From Luteimonas abyssi (GTDB lineage Bacteria > Pseudomonadota > Gammaproteobacteria > Xanthomonadales > Xanthomonadaceae), in NCBI RefSeq assembly GCF_001482195.1, contig NZ_KQ759763.1, positions 2,815,924 through 2,879,923 on the forward strand: a stretch of 64,000 nucleotides of DNA. The letters are read 5' to 3'. Under the pieces are notes generated by a model. The model was not told the DNA's origin. It did not search any database and was given only the letters and a program-made list of their open reading frames with translations. Made by a program: the position numbers and the translations under genes. The stretch's first letter is position 1, and the number at the start of each line of letters is the position of its first letter. This document shows, in pieces, positions 22,302-31,506 of this stretch.

Positions 22302-22329
22302 GCGGATCGGGCCGACGGCCGGGATCCGC
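22302..22329 (-). promoter_or_regulatory. Hairpin in the secA leader
   Basis: Outer stem GCGGATC/GATCCGC with an inner GGCC-GTC-GGCC stem, 29 nt upstream of the secA start codon and just after a terminator-like stem. Its position suggests it belongs to the secA 5' leader; its function is unknown. Confidence 0.5.
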
Positions 22330-22333
22330 AACG

Positions 22334-22357
22334 AAAAAAGGGCGCGGGGCGCCCTTT
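22334..22357 (-). terminator. Terminator or attenuator before secA
   Basis: Perfect 9-bp stem AAAGGGCGC/GCGCCCTTT, loop of 3, followed on the minus strand by six T. It lies only 61 nt upstream of the secA ATG and over 500 nt after the M23 gene. Either it ends the M23 transcript, or it sits inside the secA leader as an attenuator. Confidence 0.75.
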
Positions 22358-22575
22358 CTCATGGCAACGCGGATTGTACCGTGGGGACGCTGGGGGTGCG
22401 TTTCAAGCGGCGGCGGGGAGCTGCGCGGGCGTGCCGCGGCCGTCTCCCGCCTACGGGGAAGGTGTCCGGGACAGACCGCCGCCTGTTCCTAACCGTCCAC
22501 GGGGGAGGTGCCTGAAGATGCCGCGACCGGCTCCCTTCTCCTGCGGGAAAAAGCGCTCCGAGCATGTCGCGCCCC

Positions 22576-22649
22576 CCTTCTCCCGCTCGCGGGAGAAGGT
22601 GCCGCAAGCATGCCGCGACCGGCCCCCTTCTCCCGCTCGCGGGAGAAGG
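22576..22649. repeat. CTTCTCCCGC palindromes (dispersed repeat, locus 2)
   Basis: Two identical hairpins at 22576-22599 and 22626-22649: stem CCTTCTCCCGC, loop TC, the same as the third hairpin at 3135-3158. Both are followed by GTGCC. The second continues into CCCGGAGGGGCGGATGAGGG, a tail that nearly matches the one at 3159-3180. A weaker relative (22536-22556) precedes them. Confidence 0.85.
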
Positions 22650-22692
22650 TGCCCCGGAGGGGCGGATGAGGGCGCTTTCCATGCGTGCAACG

Positions 22693-22820
22693 CCCCTCGC
22701 CCCAACCCCCGCTCCACGCCCAGGCCCTCGCGTTGCCGGGAGCGCGTTCACCGGCACGCGCGCCCACGGCTCGCAAGCGCGCCGCCTCGCCCCGCACGCG
22801 GGAGAGGGACGATCGTGCCG
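22693..22820. repeat. Long form of the palindromic repeat, copy 1
   Basis: About 128 nt beginning CCCCTCGCCCCAACCCCCGC and ending CGCGGGAGAGGGACGATCG, with the inner words GGCCCTCGC, CCGGCACGCG and GGCTCGCAA. The same words in the same order occur at 41022-41150. Together with the short hairpins it fills the 526-nt stretch before the M23 gene; no gene is seen there. Confidence 0.75.
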
Positions 22821-22883
22821 GGCGGGAGTCGCTGCGGGGACGACGGCCGCGAATCGGGTTCGCGGGCGTCGAAGGCGACGGGT

Positions 22884-23795
22884 TTACTGGCGGCTTACGC
22901 CCATGTCGTCCAGGAACTGCCGCGGATTCAACGCGCGACCGTTTTCCCAGACTTCGAAATGCACGTGCACACCCGTCGAGCGGCCGGTGGAGCCCGCCTT
23001 GGCCACCTCGGTGCCGGCACGGACGAGATCGCCGACCTGCACGGAATTGCGGCTGTTGTGGGCGTAACGGGTGACGTAGCCGTTGCCGTGATCGACCTCG
23101 ACCACATTGCCGTAGCCGGCGCGACGGCCCGAATAGCTGACCACGCCATCGGCCACCGACATCACCGGGTCGCCGCGCCGGGCGTCGAAGTCGATGCCGC
23201 GGTGGAACGCGCGTCCGCCGCTGAACGGATCAGCGCGATACCCGTAGTGCGAGGTCACGAAGCTGTTGGCGATCGGCGCCCGCGACGGCAGCGCCGCGCG
23301 GTCCATTTCCTGTCCGAGCAGCAACGCTTCGAGCACGGACAACTGGTCGCCCGAGACGCGGAACTGGGCCTCGAGATGGTCCATGCCACCCTGCAGCACA
23401 CGCGGCGGCATATCGGACACCGGCCCGGGACCGCCCATGCCGACGGCGGCGTTGAAATCGAACTCGCCGTCTCCGAGCTTGCCGATCCGGGTCAGGCGCT
23501 CGCCGAGCGCGTTGAGCCGGTTGGCCTGGGCCTGCAGCTCGCCGAGCCGCGCGGCGAGCGCGTTGATCTCGCGCTGCGCCTCGCTGCGCGTCGCCTCGAC
23601 GCGCGCCTGCTGGTTCGCGTTCGCGGCATGCAGCCGGGAGATTTCAGTGGCGCCGAGGCCGGCTCCGAGCATCAGGCCGGAACAGGCCAGAACGGCGGCG
23701 GCGGTACCGGGGCGGCGTACGATCAGCGCGCGGCCCTCCTGCAACCAGTGCATGATGCGGTGCCGCGCCTGCTGGGTCATGTTGTTTAAGGTCAT
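22884..23795 (-). CDS. M23-family peptidoglycan metallopeptidase, membrane-anchored
   Basis: 303 residues: a short cytoplasmic start, one membrane segment (about 32-52), a coiled-coil stretch (about 58-105), then an M23 (LytM) domain at about 185-295. Zinc ligands are visible: His in FHRGIDFDARRGDP and the HxH of GVHVHFEVWENG. It would cut peptide cross-links in the cell wall from the periplasmic face. Two starts are possible, ATG at 23795 or at 23780; neither has a good ribosome site. The 23795 start overlaps an ATG of the divergent DciA-like gene. secA lies downstream on the same strand. Confidence 0.92.
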   Translation of the reverse strand: MTLNNMTQQARHRIMHWLQEGRALIVRRPGTAAAVLACSGLMLGAGLGATEISRLHAANANQQARVEATRSEAQREINALAARLGELQAQANRLNALGERLTRIGKLGDGEFDFNAAVGMGGPGPVSDMPPRVLQGGMDHLEAQFRVSGDQLSVLEALLLGQEMDRAALPSRAPIANSFVTSHYGYRADPFSGGRAFHRGIDFDARRGDPVMSVADGVVSYSGRRAGYGNVVEVDHGNGYVTRYAHNSRNSVQVGDLVRAGTEVAKAGSTGRSTGVHVHFEVWENGRALNPRQFLDDMGVSRQ

Positions 23796-23802
23796 GCGCT
23801 CG

Positions 23803-24258
23803 ATGTCTGGTAAACGTTCGAAACCACCGGTGCCCTCCGGTCCGCGCCCCGCCCAGCCCGCAGTCGATGCGGCGATGGACGGCGCCTCCGGAGGTCCGCT
23901 CCGCCGCGCCCTGTGGCTCGACGGACTGGACCGGCGCTTGCGTCCCCTGCTGCCCTCGCCGCTCCCCGCGCATGCGCGGCTGGGCAACGTCGATGGCCAC
24001 AGGCTCGTCCTGCTCGTGGATGCCGCGGTCTGGCATGCCAAGGTCCGGCTGGCAGGTCCGCAGATCCTCGAATCGGCTCGTTCCCTCGGCCTGGAAGTCA
24101 CGGAACTGACGGTCAGAACCTCGACACGCCCGGCCCATGCGCCACCTCCCGCGTCGCCTGCGCCGCGCGTTCTGTCGACGCGCGCCCAGGCCGCCCTGCG
24201 GGAGGCCGCTGCGCTCCTGCCGCCTCCCAAGAAGGCCGGCACGGGGCGCTCCCCCTGA
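23803..24258 (+). CDS. dciA: DUF721 / DciA-like protein
   Basis: 151 residues of the DUF721 family, whose studied member DciA loads the replicative helicase DnaB where DnaC/DnaI are absent. The diagnostic segment is about 60-100: RLGNVDGHRLVLLVDAAVWHAKVRLAGPQILESARSLGL in part, with a conserved Trp. The N- and C-terminal tails are Pro/Ala-rich and probably disordered. ATG at 23803 with AAGG 11 nt ahead is preferred over ATG at 23794. Position next to lpxC and secA agrees with other xanthomonads (from memory). Confidence 0.82.
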   Translation: MSGKRSKPPVPSGPRPAQPAVDAAMDGASGGPLRRALWLDGLDRRLRPLLPSPLPAHARLGNVDGHRLVLLVDAAVWHAKVRLAGPQILESARSLGLEVTELTVRTSTRPAHAPPPASPAPRVLSTRAQAALREAAALLPPPKKAGTGRSP

Positions 24259-24354
24259 CCCTGCCAGGCGGCGGATCTTCACATATCCTCCACCAGCAGG
24301 AGGGGGCATGCTATCGGCATGCGGCATGGAGAGAGTTAAATCAGAAGCAAAATA

Positions 24355-24393
24355 GCGTGATTTAATTATTAATTTTTCATTAAAATATCACGC
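24355..24393. other. AT-rich imperfect inverted repeat between dciA and lpxC
   Basis: GCGTGAT at 24355-24361 pairs with ATCACGC at 24387-24393; the inner TTAAT and ATTAA also pair with a 3-nt bulge, around a loop of nearly pure A and T. It stands out sharply in this GC-rich sequence. It lies between the 3' ends of two convergent genes, so it is not obviously a promoter. Confidence 0.5.
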
Positions 24394-24492
24394 GCCATTC
24401 ACCTGAACAGGCGATTTCTCGAGGGATACCAACGGGCCTGGAAACACATTCGAAGCGCCTGCTCGCGCCCTCTGGTTTCCGGGCCTCCGCCC

Positions 24493-24515
24493 AAAAAAAA
24501 CGGCCCCGAGGGCCG
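24493..24515 (-). terminator. Intrinsic terminator after lpxC
   Basis: Stem CGGCCC/GGGCCG with loop CGA on the plus strand; on the minus strand it is followed by eight T, 9 nt past the lpxC stop. It closes the dcw-lpxC run. Confidence 0.92.
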
Positions 24516-24523
24516 CCATGGGC

Positions 24524-25432
24524 TCAGGCGGTGGCCGGCACGCCGTAGACCAGCGGCGACGCCTTGCCGACGTCGAACGTCACTTCTTCCCACGCCGCCG
24601 GCTGGGCGAGCACGGCCCGGACCAGCTTGTTGTTGAGCGCGTGGCCCGACTTGAAGCCTTCGAAGGCGCCGATCACCGGGTGGCCCGCCAGATAGAGGTC
24701 GCCCACCGCGTCGAGAATCTTGTGGCGGACGAATTCGTTGGCGTAGCGGAGCCCATCGTCGTTGAGGACCCGGAACTCGTCGAGGACGATCGCATTGTCC
24801 ATCGATCCGCCCAGGCCGAGGTTGCGCTCGCGCATGAACTCCAGGTCGCGCATGAAGCCGAACGTGCGCGCACGGCTGACCTCGCGGATGTAGTTTTCGG
24901 TGGAGAACTCCACCACCGCCCGCGACTGCGTGGCCGGGATCGCCGGATGGTCGAACTCGATCGTGAAGTCGAGCTTGAAGCCGTCGTACGGCGTGAAGCG
25001 CGCGACCTTGTCGCCATCGCGGACCTCGATCGGTTCGATGATCCGGATGAAGCGCTTCGGCGCGGCCTGCTCCACGATGCCGGCGGACTGCAGCAGGAAC
25101 ACGAACGGCCCCGACGAGCCGTCCATGATCGGCACCTCGGCCGCGGACAGCTCGACATAGATGTTGTCCACGCCGAGGCCGGCCAAGGCCGACATCAGAT
25201 GCTCGACGGTCATGACCTTGCCCTCGCCGCGGGTCAGGCCGGTACACAGCATGGTCTCGGTGACCAGGTCGCCGCTTGCGGGAATGTCCACCACCGGCTC
25301 GAGATCGATCCGGCGGAACACGATGCCGGTATCGACCGGGGCCGGGCGCAAGGTCAGATAGACCTTCTCGCCGCTGTGCAGGCCCACGCCGGTGGCGCGG
25401 ATGGTGTTCTTGAGGGTGCGTTGTCTGGGCAT
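24524..25432 (-). CDS. lpxC: UDP-3-O-acyl-N-acetylglucosamine deacetylase
   Basis: First committed step of lipid A synthesis, a zinc deacetylase in the cytoplasm. 302 residues, the family size. Start [21 protein letters not shown] at 25432 is canonical; the longer open frame is not. Zinc-site sequence includes [15 protein letters not shown] (first His), [14 protein letters not shown] and the catalytic His in [13 protein letters not shown]. It follows ftsZ after a 304-nt gap with hairpins, as in E. coli gene order. Confidence 0.98.
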   Translation of the reverse strand: MPRQRTLKNTIRATGVGLHSGEKVYLTLRPAPVDTGIVFRRIDLEPVVDIPASGDLVTETMLCTGLTRGEGKVMTVEHLMSALAGLGVDNIYVELSAAEVPIMDGSSGPFVFLLQSAGIVEQAAPKRFIRIIEPIEVRDGDKVARFTPYDGFKLDFTIEFDHPAIPATQSRAVVEFSTENYIREVSRARTFGFMRDLEFMRERNLGLGGSMDNAIVLDEFRVLNDDGLRYANEFVRHKILDAVGDLYLAGHPVIGAFEGFKSGHALNNKLVRAVLAQPAAWEEVTFDVGKASPLVYGVPATA

Positions 25433-25627
25433 GGGGGCTGCCGGATGCGTGAAGAACGCGCGAATGGATCGCATTCTGAACGGCGGAAGGTTAGCACGCG
25501 CGGCTGAATCTGAACGAAAGTGGCGAACTGCGGGCCCATTGGAGCACCCCGGATCGCTCTGGCGATATCGGGCCTCGACGCCTGACACTCAAGGGCGCAT
25601 GCACGCGGCCTCGCAGCGTCGAGAAGG

Positions 25628-25692
25628 CCACCGGGCCGGCGCGCGGCCCGGTGGCAAGAGGGTGGATCCACGGCCGCGGGCGGGCGGCCGTG
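25628..25692. other. Two GC hairpins in the ftsZ-lpxC gap
   Basis: Perfect stems CCACCGGGCC/GGCCCGGTGG (25628-25654, 7-nt loop) and CACGGCCGC/GCGGCCGTG (25669-25692, 6-nt loop), starting 45 nt past the ftsZ stop. There is no T-run. They may end or slow the ftsZ transcript, leaving lpxC to a promoter in the remaining 195 nt; no clear promoter is visible there. Confidence 0.5.
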
Positions 25693-25736
25693 TGCTGGTC
25701 GGTACGGACGGCCGACCGGCCGATCCGCAGCCGCGG

Positions 25737-26975
25737 TCAGTCCGCCTGCCGACGCAGGAAGGCGGGGATGTCCAGGTAGCTGCTGTCGCTGCCGAAGTCG
25801 GCCACCGCCGGCTTCGACGCGGTGTCGTCGCTACGGCCGCGCAGCGCCGAAGCGATGCTCGGCGCTTGGGCCGGCTCGGCGACCATGTCGTCGATCGCCA
25901 GGCCGGTGGTGCCGTCGCGCTTGGCCTGGGTGTGGATCAGCTGCACCTGCGGGCGACGCGCCTGCTCGCTGCCGCCGGCGAAGTCGCCGCCGCGCACGCT
26001 CTGGCGCGCGCTGCCGCGGTTCAGGCCGGTGGCGACCACGGTCACCCGCACCTCGTCCTGCATGTCCGGGTCGAGCACGGTGCCCAGCACCACGGTCGCG
26101 TCTTCGCTGGCGAAGTTCTCGATCGTGCGGCCGACCTCGTCGAACTCGGACATGGTGAAGTCCGGACCCGCGGTGATGTTGACCAGGATGCCGTTGGCGC
26201 CGGCCAGGTTGACGTCGTCGAGCAGCGGGTTCTGGATGGCGGCCTCGGCGGCGGCCTGCGCGCGGTCGTCGCCGCGGGCGTGGCCGGTGCCCATCATCGC
26301 CAGACCCATCTCGCTCATCACGGTGCGCACGTCGGCGAAGTCGACGTTGATCAGGCCCGGACGCACGATCAGGTCGGCGATGCCCTGCACCGCGCCGAGC
26401 AGCACGTCGTTGGCGGCGCGGAACGCCTGGATCATGGTGGCGTTGCGGCCCAGCACGGTGATCAGCTTCTCGTTGGGGATGGTGATCAGCGAATCGCAGT
26501 GCGCGGACAGGTCCTCGATGCCCTTCAGCGCCACCTGCATGCGGCGCCGGCCCTCGAACGGGAACGGCTTGGTGACCACGGCCACCGTCAGGATGCCCAT
26601 TTCCTTCGCCAGCTGCGCCACCACGGGTGCGGCGCCGGTACCGGTGCCGCCGCCCATGCCGGCGGTGATGAACACCATGTCCGCGCCCTGCAGCGCGTCC
26701 ATGATGATCTCGCGATCCTCCAGCGCGGCTTGACGGCCGACCTCCGGATTCGCGCCTGCGCCCAGGCCCTTGGTGACGTTGCCGCCGAGCTGCAGCTGCA
26801 TTTTCGCGCCGCAGTTCTTGATCGCCTGCGAATCGGTGTTGGCGGTGATGAATTCCACCCCGTCCACGCTGCTGTTCACCATGTGAGCCACGGCGTTGCC
26901 GCCGCCGCCGCCCACGCCGATGACCTTGATGACGGCATTGGGTGCCATCTTCTCGACCAGTTCAAAGTGCGCCAT
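25737..26975 (-). CDS. ftsZ: Cell division GTPase FtsZ
   Basis: Tubulin-like GTPase that polymerises into the division ring. 412 residues. The N-terminal GTPase domain has [14 protein letters not shown] and the tubulin signature [16 protein letters not shown] near 110; the T7 loop region [20 protein letters not shown] is intact. A variable linker (about 320-395) leads to the conserved C-terminal peptide [13 protein letters not shown], which binds FtsA and other partners. It starts 118 nt after ftsA. Confidence 0.98.
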   Translation of the reverse strand: MAHFELVEKMAPNAVIKVIGVGGGGGNAVAHMVNSSVDGVEFITANTDSQAIKNCGAKMQLQLGGNVTKGLGAGANPEVGRQAALEDREIIMDALQGADMVFITAGMGGGTGTGAAPVVAQLAKEMGILTVAVVTKPFPFEGRRRMQVALKGIEDLSAHCDSLITIPNEKLITVLGRNATMIQAFRAANDVLLGAVQGIADLIVRPGLINVDFADVRTVMSEMGLAMMGTGHARGDDRAQAAAEAAIQNPLLDDVNLAGANGILVNITAGPDFTMSEFDEVGRTIENFASEDATVVLGTVLDPDMQDEVRVTVVATGLNRGSARQSVRGGDFAGGSEQARRPQVQLIHTQAKRDGTTGLAIDDMVAEPAQAPSIASALRGRSDDTASKPAVADFGSDSSYLDIPAFLRRQAD

Positions 26976-27093
26976 GTCCGTAATCCTCGTAAGTAGGTAA
27001 GTCGTTCGTTCTTGATCTATGTGTGAAACGTGTCGCTTGTGTCCGCCCTGCTCCGCCCCGCTTCCTCCGGCCGACCCGCTGTCGCGAGCCGGC

Positions 27094-28329
27094 TCAGAAT
27101 TCGCCGCGATACCACTCCTTGAGCTTCTTGAAGAAGCTCCCTGCGCGCCCGGTGGAGATCACCGGCCGCCGCGGATGCTCGATCTGGCTGCCCATCAGCA
27201 GCAGGCCGATGCCGGTGGCGTGCACCGGGTTGCCGACCACCTCGCCCAGACCGGTGACGTGCTGGGGGATGCCCACGCGCACCGGCATCTGCAGCATTTC
27301 CTCGGCCAGCTCGACCACGCCCTCCATCTTGGCCGCGCCGCCGGTCAGCACCATGCCGGCACGCACGTGCTGCTCGAAGCCCGAGCGGCGCAGTTCGGCC
27401 TGCACCATCTCGAAGATCTCCTCGTAGCGCGCCTGCACCGCCTGCGCGAGCGATTGCCGCGGCAGCCGCCGCGGCGGCCGGTCGCCGACGCTGGGCACCT
27501 GGATCGATTCCTCGCTGGTGGCCAGCTGCGCCAGCGCGCACGCGTAACGCACCTTGATCTGCTCGGCTTCCGGGGTGGGCGTGCGCAGCATGTGCGCGAT
27601 GTCCTCGGTGACCTTGTCGCCGGCGATCGGCAGGCTGGCGGTGTGGCAGATCGCGCCCTGCACGAACACCGCGAGGTCCGTGGTGCCGGCGCCGATGTCG
27701 ACCAGCACCACGCCCAGCTCGCGCTCGTCGGCGGTCAGCACCGCGGTGCTCGACGCCAGCGACGACAGCACCAGATCGTCGATCTGCAGCCCGCAGCGCT
27801 GTACGCACTTGCTGATGTTGGCCGCGGCCGACTGCGCGCACACCACCAGGTGCGCGTGCACCTCCAGGCGCACGCCGGTCATGCCGACCGGGTTGCGGAT
27901 GCCTTCCTGCGAATCGTCGAGCACGTACTCGCGGGGGATCGCGTGCAGGATCTTCTGATCGGCCGGGATCGCCACCGCCTTGGCCGCGTCGAGCACGCGG
28001 TCGAGGTCGGCCCAGGTCACCTCGCCATCGCGGATCGGCACGATGCCGGGCGAGTTCTTGCACTGCACGTGGTTGCCCGAGATCGATGCATAGACCGAGC
28101 GGATCTCGCAGCCGGCCATCAGCTCGGCTTCCTCGATCGCGCGCTGGATCGATTGCACCGTGGATTCGATGTCCACCACCACGCCGCGCTTGAGGCCGCG
28201 CGATTCGTGGCTGCCGATGCCGATGACCTCGATCGGATTGCCGGGCGAATACTCGCCCACCAGCGCCACCACCTTGGAGGTGCCGATGTCGAGGCCGACG
28301 ATGAGCGCCTTGTCGCCCTTGCGGTTCAT
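27094..28329 (-). CDS. ftsA: Cell division protein FtsA
   Basis: Actin-like protein that tethers FtsZ to the membrane. 411 residues. Phosphate-1 loop [19 protein letters not shown] near the N-terminus, the phosphate-2 loop [16 protein letters not shown] and the adenosine motif [13 protein letters not shown] are visible. The C-terminal amphipathic tail ([14 protein letters not shown]) is the membrane anchor. Its ATG overlaps the ftsQ stop by 4 nt (ATGA). Confidence 0.98.
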   Translation of the reverse strand: MNRKGDKALIVGLDIGTSKVVALVGEYSPGNPIEVIGIGSHESRGLKRGVVVDIESTVQSIQRAIEEAELMAGCEIRSVYASISGNHVQCKNSPGIVPIRDGEVTWADLDRVLDAAKAVAIPADQKILHAIPREYVLDDSQEGIRNPVGMTGVRLEVHAHLVVCAQSAAANISKCVQRCGLQIDDLVLSSLASSTAVLTADERELGVVLVDIGAGTTDLAVFVQGAICHTASLPIAGDKVTEDIAHMLRTPTPEAEQIKVRYACALAQLATSEESIQVPSVGDRPPRRLPRQSLAQAVQARYEEIFEMVQAELRRSGFEQHVRAGMVLTGGAAKMEGVVELAEEMLQMPVRVGIPQHVTGLGEVVGNPVHATGIGLLLMGSQIEHPRRPVISTGRAGSFFKKLKEWYRGEF

Positions 28330-29129
28330 GAGTGTGTCCGTGTGGAAAGTGGGGCCAGAGACGCGGTGGCGCCGCCGCGCGTGCGTGCGGCGTCGTCCTC
28401 GTCGGGGGTCTCCGGAGGAATCTCGCCCCAGGTGAGGGCGAAACCGTTCGTGTAGCGCAGGTCGGCGCGTTCCAGGCGCTCGGGGCGATCGCTGGTCAGA
28501 CGCGGCAGCAGACGGGCGAAACGCTCCAGACGCGGACGCGCCTGCTGACCGCCGACGACGACCTCGATCCCGTCCGACAGCGCGGCCGAGGACAGCGTCA
28601 TCGACCAGCTCCCGCGCGAGTCCACGGCCAGCCGCTCGACCTCGTATCCCATCGGGGTGAACAGCGCGCGCGACTCGTTGTACAGCGCGACCACGTCCGG
28701 GATCCGCGCCTCGGGGCCGTCGAAGCGAGGCATCTCCGGCAGCGTGTCCACCTCCGGCACCGGGAACAGGCGGCCGTGCGAGGACAGCAGACGCTCCCCG
28801 CCCCAGTGCGCGAACGGCCGGAACTCGGACAGGGTCACTTCCAGCACGTCCGGCCAGCGCTTGCGCACTTCGGCGTGTTCCACCCACGGCAACGCGCTCA
28901 CCGCCGCCTGCGCGCCGGCGAGATCGACCGCGAAGAACCCGTGCTGCGCGTACGGCACCACCGCACGGCGCAGGGTCGCGTCCTCGATCCACTCCAGATC
29001 GCCGGTGACGCGCAGGGTTTTCAGCGGCCAGCGGTCGGCGCCGATCCAGCCCTGCAGCACCGCCACCACCGGCAGTGCGACCAGTGCCAGCGCCAGCGTC
29101 CAGGCGAGGATGCGCAGCAAGGCGCTCAC
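28326..29129 (-). CDS. ftsQ: Cell division protein FtsQ
   Basis: Bitopic division protein, 267 residues: one membrane helix near 5-25 ([21 protein letters not shown]), then the POTRA domain (about 33-105, [19 protein letters not shown]) and the beta domain that binds FtsL/FtsB. The GTG start overlaps the ddl stop by 4 nt and the stop overlaps ftsA by 4 nt, so translation is coupled on both sides. The C-terminus has an extra charged tail rich in Asp, Arg and Thr. Confidence 0.95.
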   Translation of the reverse strand: MSALLRILAWTLALALVALPVVAVLQGWIGADRWPLKTLRVTGDLEWIEDATLRRAVVPYAQHGFFAVDLAGAQAAVSALPWVEHAEVRKRWPDVLEVTLSEFRPFAHWGGERLLSSHGRLFPVPEVDTLPEMPRFDGPEARIPDVVALYNESRALFTPMGYEVERLAVDSRGSWSMTLSSAALSDGIEVVVGGQQARPRLERFARLLPRLTSDRPERLERADLRYTNGFALTWGEIPPETPDEDDAARTRGGATASLAPLSTRTHS

Positions 29130-30064
29130 AGCGTCGTCTCCAGGATGCGCCAGCACAGCGTCCCGAAGTCCAGGCCGACCTGTCCGGCCGCCTTCGGCAC
29201 CAGCGAGTGGCTGGTCATGCCCGGCGCGGTATTGATCTCCATCAGCACGAAGTGGCCGTCGGCGTGGCGCATCACGTCCACGCGCCCCCAACCCGAGCAC
29301 CCCGCCGCACGGAACCCGGCCAGCGCGAGGCGACGGATGTCGACCTCGTCCTCGCCTTCCAGGCCAGGGCACACATATGTGGTGTCGTCGGCGACGTACT
29401 TGGCGTGATAGTCGTACCAGCCGCGCCTGGGCACGATCCGGACCGACGGCAACGCCATCTCGCCCAGGATGGCCACGGTGTATTCGCCGCCGGTCATGAG
29501 CTCCTCGGCCAGCAGTTCCTGCGGGTACTCGCGGGCGAAGGCCACCGCCTCGGCGAGGCCGCCCGCATCGGCCACCCGGAACACGCCGACACTGGAGCCT
29601 TCCGCCGACGGCTTGACGAAGGCGGCCCCACCGACGGCGTCCACGGCCGCGGCGACGTCGCCTCCCGGCGGCAGACGCACGAAGCGTGCGGTCGGCAGGC
29701 CTTCGGCCATCCACACCTGTTTGGTGCGGATCTTGTCCATGGTCAGCGCCGACCCGAGCACGCGGGGGCCGGTATAGGGCACGTGCAGCGCGTCGAGCAC
29801 GCCCTGCAGCACGCCGTTCTCGCCGTCGCCGCCGTGCATGACGTTGAACACCCGCGCGACGCGCCCCTCGCGGATTTCGGCCAGCAACGCATCGATGCCG
29901 TCCACGGCATGCGCATCGACGCCACGCGTCTGCAGCGCACGCAGCACTTCGCCTCCGGACGCCAGCGACACCTCGCGCTCGCTGGACCGGCCACCCAGCA
30001 GCACCGCGACGCGGCCGAAATCGGCGGCATCGCGGGTGCGCAGCGGCGGCAGCGTGGTCGTCAT
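29126..30064 (-). CDS. ddl: D-alanine-D-alanine ligase
   Basis: Joins two D-alanines for the peptidoglycan stem peptide. 312 residues, an ATP-grasp enzyme of the DdlB type. Marks: [19 protein letters not shown] at the N-terminus, [14 protein letters not shown] (ATP-binding), GWGRVDVM and [15 protein letters not shown] (metal ligands). ATG overlaps the murC stop by 4 nt; the stop overlaps ftsQ by 4 nt. Confidence 0.97.
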   Translation of the reverse strand: MTTTLPPLRTRDAADFGRVAVLLGGRSSEREVSLASGGEVLRALQTRGVDAHAVDGIDALLAEIREGRVARVFNVMHGGDGENGVLQGVLDALHVPYTGPRVLGSALTMDKIRTKQVWMAEGLPTARFVRLPPGGDVAAAVDAVGGAAFVKPSAEGSSVGVFRVADAGGLAEAVAFAREYPQELLAEELMTGGEYTVAILGEMALPSVRIVPRRGWYDYHAKYVADDTTYVCPGLEGEDEVDIRRLALAGFRAAGCSGWGRVDVMRHADGHFVLMEINTAPGMTSHSLVPKAAGQVGLDFGTLCWRILETTL

Positions 30065-31506
30065 GCCTGGTCTCCGAAGCCGTCCTGCGCCAAGGACTGG
30101 GCGAACTGGCCGATGTCGCCGGCACCCATCACCAGCAGCAGATCCCCGTCCTGCAGCACATCGGGCAGGACCGCCCGCAACTCCTCCACGTCGGCGACGA
30201 CCACCGGATCGATGCGGCCACGCGCGCGGATCGTGCGCGCCAGCGACTTCGCATCGGCATTGGCGATCGGGGCTTCGCCCGCGGCGTAGACCTCGGTCAG
30301 CACCAGCGCATCGACATCCGACAACACGCCGGCGAAGTCGTCGAACAGGTCGCGGGTGCGGCTGTAGCGATGCGGCTGGAACGCCACCACCAGGCGCCGC
30401 TCGGGCCAGCCGCCGCGCGCGGCCTCGAACACCGCCTTGAGTTCCTTCGGGTGGTGACCGTAGTCGTCGACCAACTGCACCGTCGCGCCCTGCGCGGTGG
30501 TCACCTCGCCCAGCAGGTTGAAACGGCGACCGATGCCCTGGAAACCCTCCAGCGCGCGGGCGATCCGCGCCGGGGCGACACCGAGCTGCCAGCCGATCGA
30601 GGCGGCCGCCAACGCGTTCTGTACGTTGTGCCGACCCGGCAGCGCCAGCGCCACCGGGGTCCGGCTGCCGTCGGGCAGGCACAGGGTGAAGCGCATGCGC
30701 GGGCCGTCCTGGGCGACGTCCTCGGCGCGCACGTCGGCATCGGCGCTGAACCCGTAGGTGGCGACGTGCCGCGGCGTGTCCTTGGCCAACCGGGCCGCTT
30801 CCTCGTCGTCGATGCACAGTACCGCGAGCCCGTAGAACGGCAGGCGGTGCAGGAATTCCGAGAACGCCGCCTGTACCCGCGCGAAATCGCCGCCGTAGTT
30901 CTCGAGGTGGTCGGCATCGATGTTGGTGACCACGGCGACCATCGGATTGAGCCGCAGGAAACTGCCGTCGCTCTCGTCGGCCTCGGCCACCAGCCAGTCG
31001 CCGCTGCCCAGGCGCGCGTTGGCACCGGCGGCGAGCAACTGCCCGCCGATGACGAAGGTCGGATCCAGATCGCCCTCTGCCAGCACGCTGGCGGTCAGCG
31101 AGGTGGTCGTGGTCTTGCCGTGCGTGCCCGCCACCGCGATGCCCGGGCGGAAGCGCATCAGTTCGGCCAGCATTTCCGCTCGCGGCACGACCGGGATGCG
31201 CTGCGAGCGGGCCTCCATCAATTCCGGGTTGTCCGGCTTGATCGCGCTCGACACCACCACGCAATCGGTGCCGAGCACGTTCGCGGCGGTGTGTCCGCGC
31301 TGGATGCCGATGCCCAGGCCCTGCAGGCGCCGGGTCACCGCGTTGTCGGCGAGGTCCGAGCCGGACACCTGGTAACCGAGCGACGCCAGCACCTCGGCGA
31401 TGCCGCTCATGCCGGCGCCGCCGATGCCGACGAAATGCACCCGGCCGAACGCGCGCGCGAGTTCGGCGCCGGACAGCGCACGGGCATCGAGCAGACGGCG
31501 GATCAT
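30061..31506 (-). CDS. murC: UDP-N-acetylmuramate-L-alanine ligase
   Basis: Adds L-Ala to UDP-MurNAc. 481 residues. Rossmann start [19 protein letters not shown]-loop [17 protein letters not shown] and the central [13 protein letters not shown] are typical of Mur ligases. Its ATG overlaps the ftsW stop by 4 nt, so nothing lies between ftsW and murC; in E. coli murG sits there. Confidence 0.98.
   Translation of the reverse strand: MIRRLLDARALSGAELARAFGRVHFVGIGGAGMSGIAEVLASLGYQVSGSDLADNAVTRRLQGLGIGIQRGHTAANVLGTDCVVVSSAIKPDNPELMEARSQRIPVVPRAEMLAELMRFRPGIAVAGTHGKTTTTSLTASVLAEGDLDPTFVIGGQLLAAGANARLGSGDWLVAEADESDGSFLRLNPMVAVVTNIDADHLENYGGDFARVQAAFSEFLHRLPFYGLAVLCIDDEEAARLAKDTPRHVATYGFSADADVRAEDVAQDGPRMRFTLCLPDGSRTPVALALPGRHNVQNALAAASIGWQLGVAPARIARALEGFQGIGRRFNLLGEVTTAQGATVQLVDDYGHHPKELKAVFEAARGGWPERRLVVAFQPHRYSRTRDLFDDFAGVLSDVDALVLTEVYAAGEAPIANADAKSLARTIRARGRIDPVVVADVEELRAVLPDVLQDGDLLLVMGAGDIGQFAQSLAQDGFGDQA

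Noticed and set aside
22374-23789. 471-codon plus-strand frame opposite the M23 gene
   Set aside because: Antisense shadow of the M23 peptidase running on through the repeat cluster.
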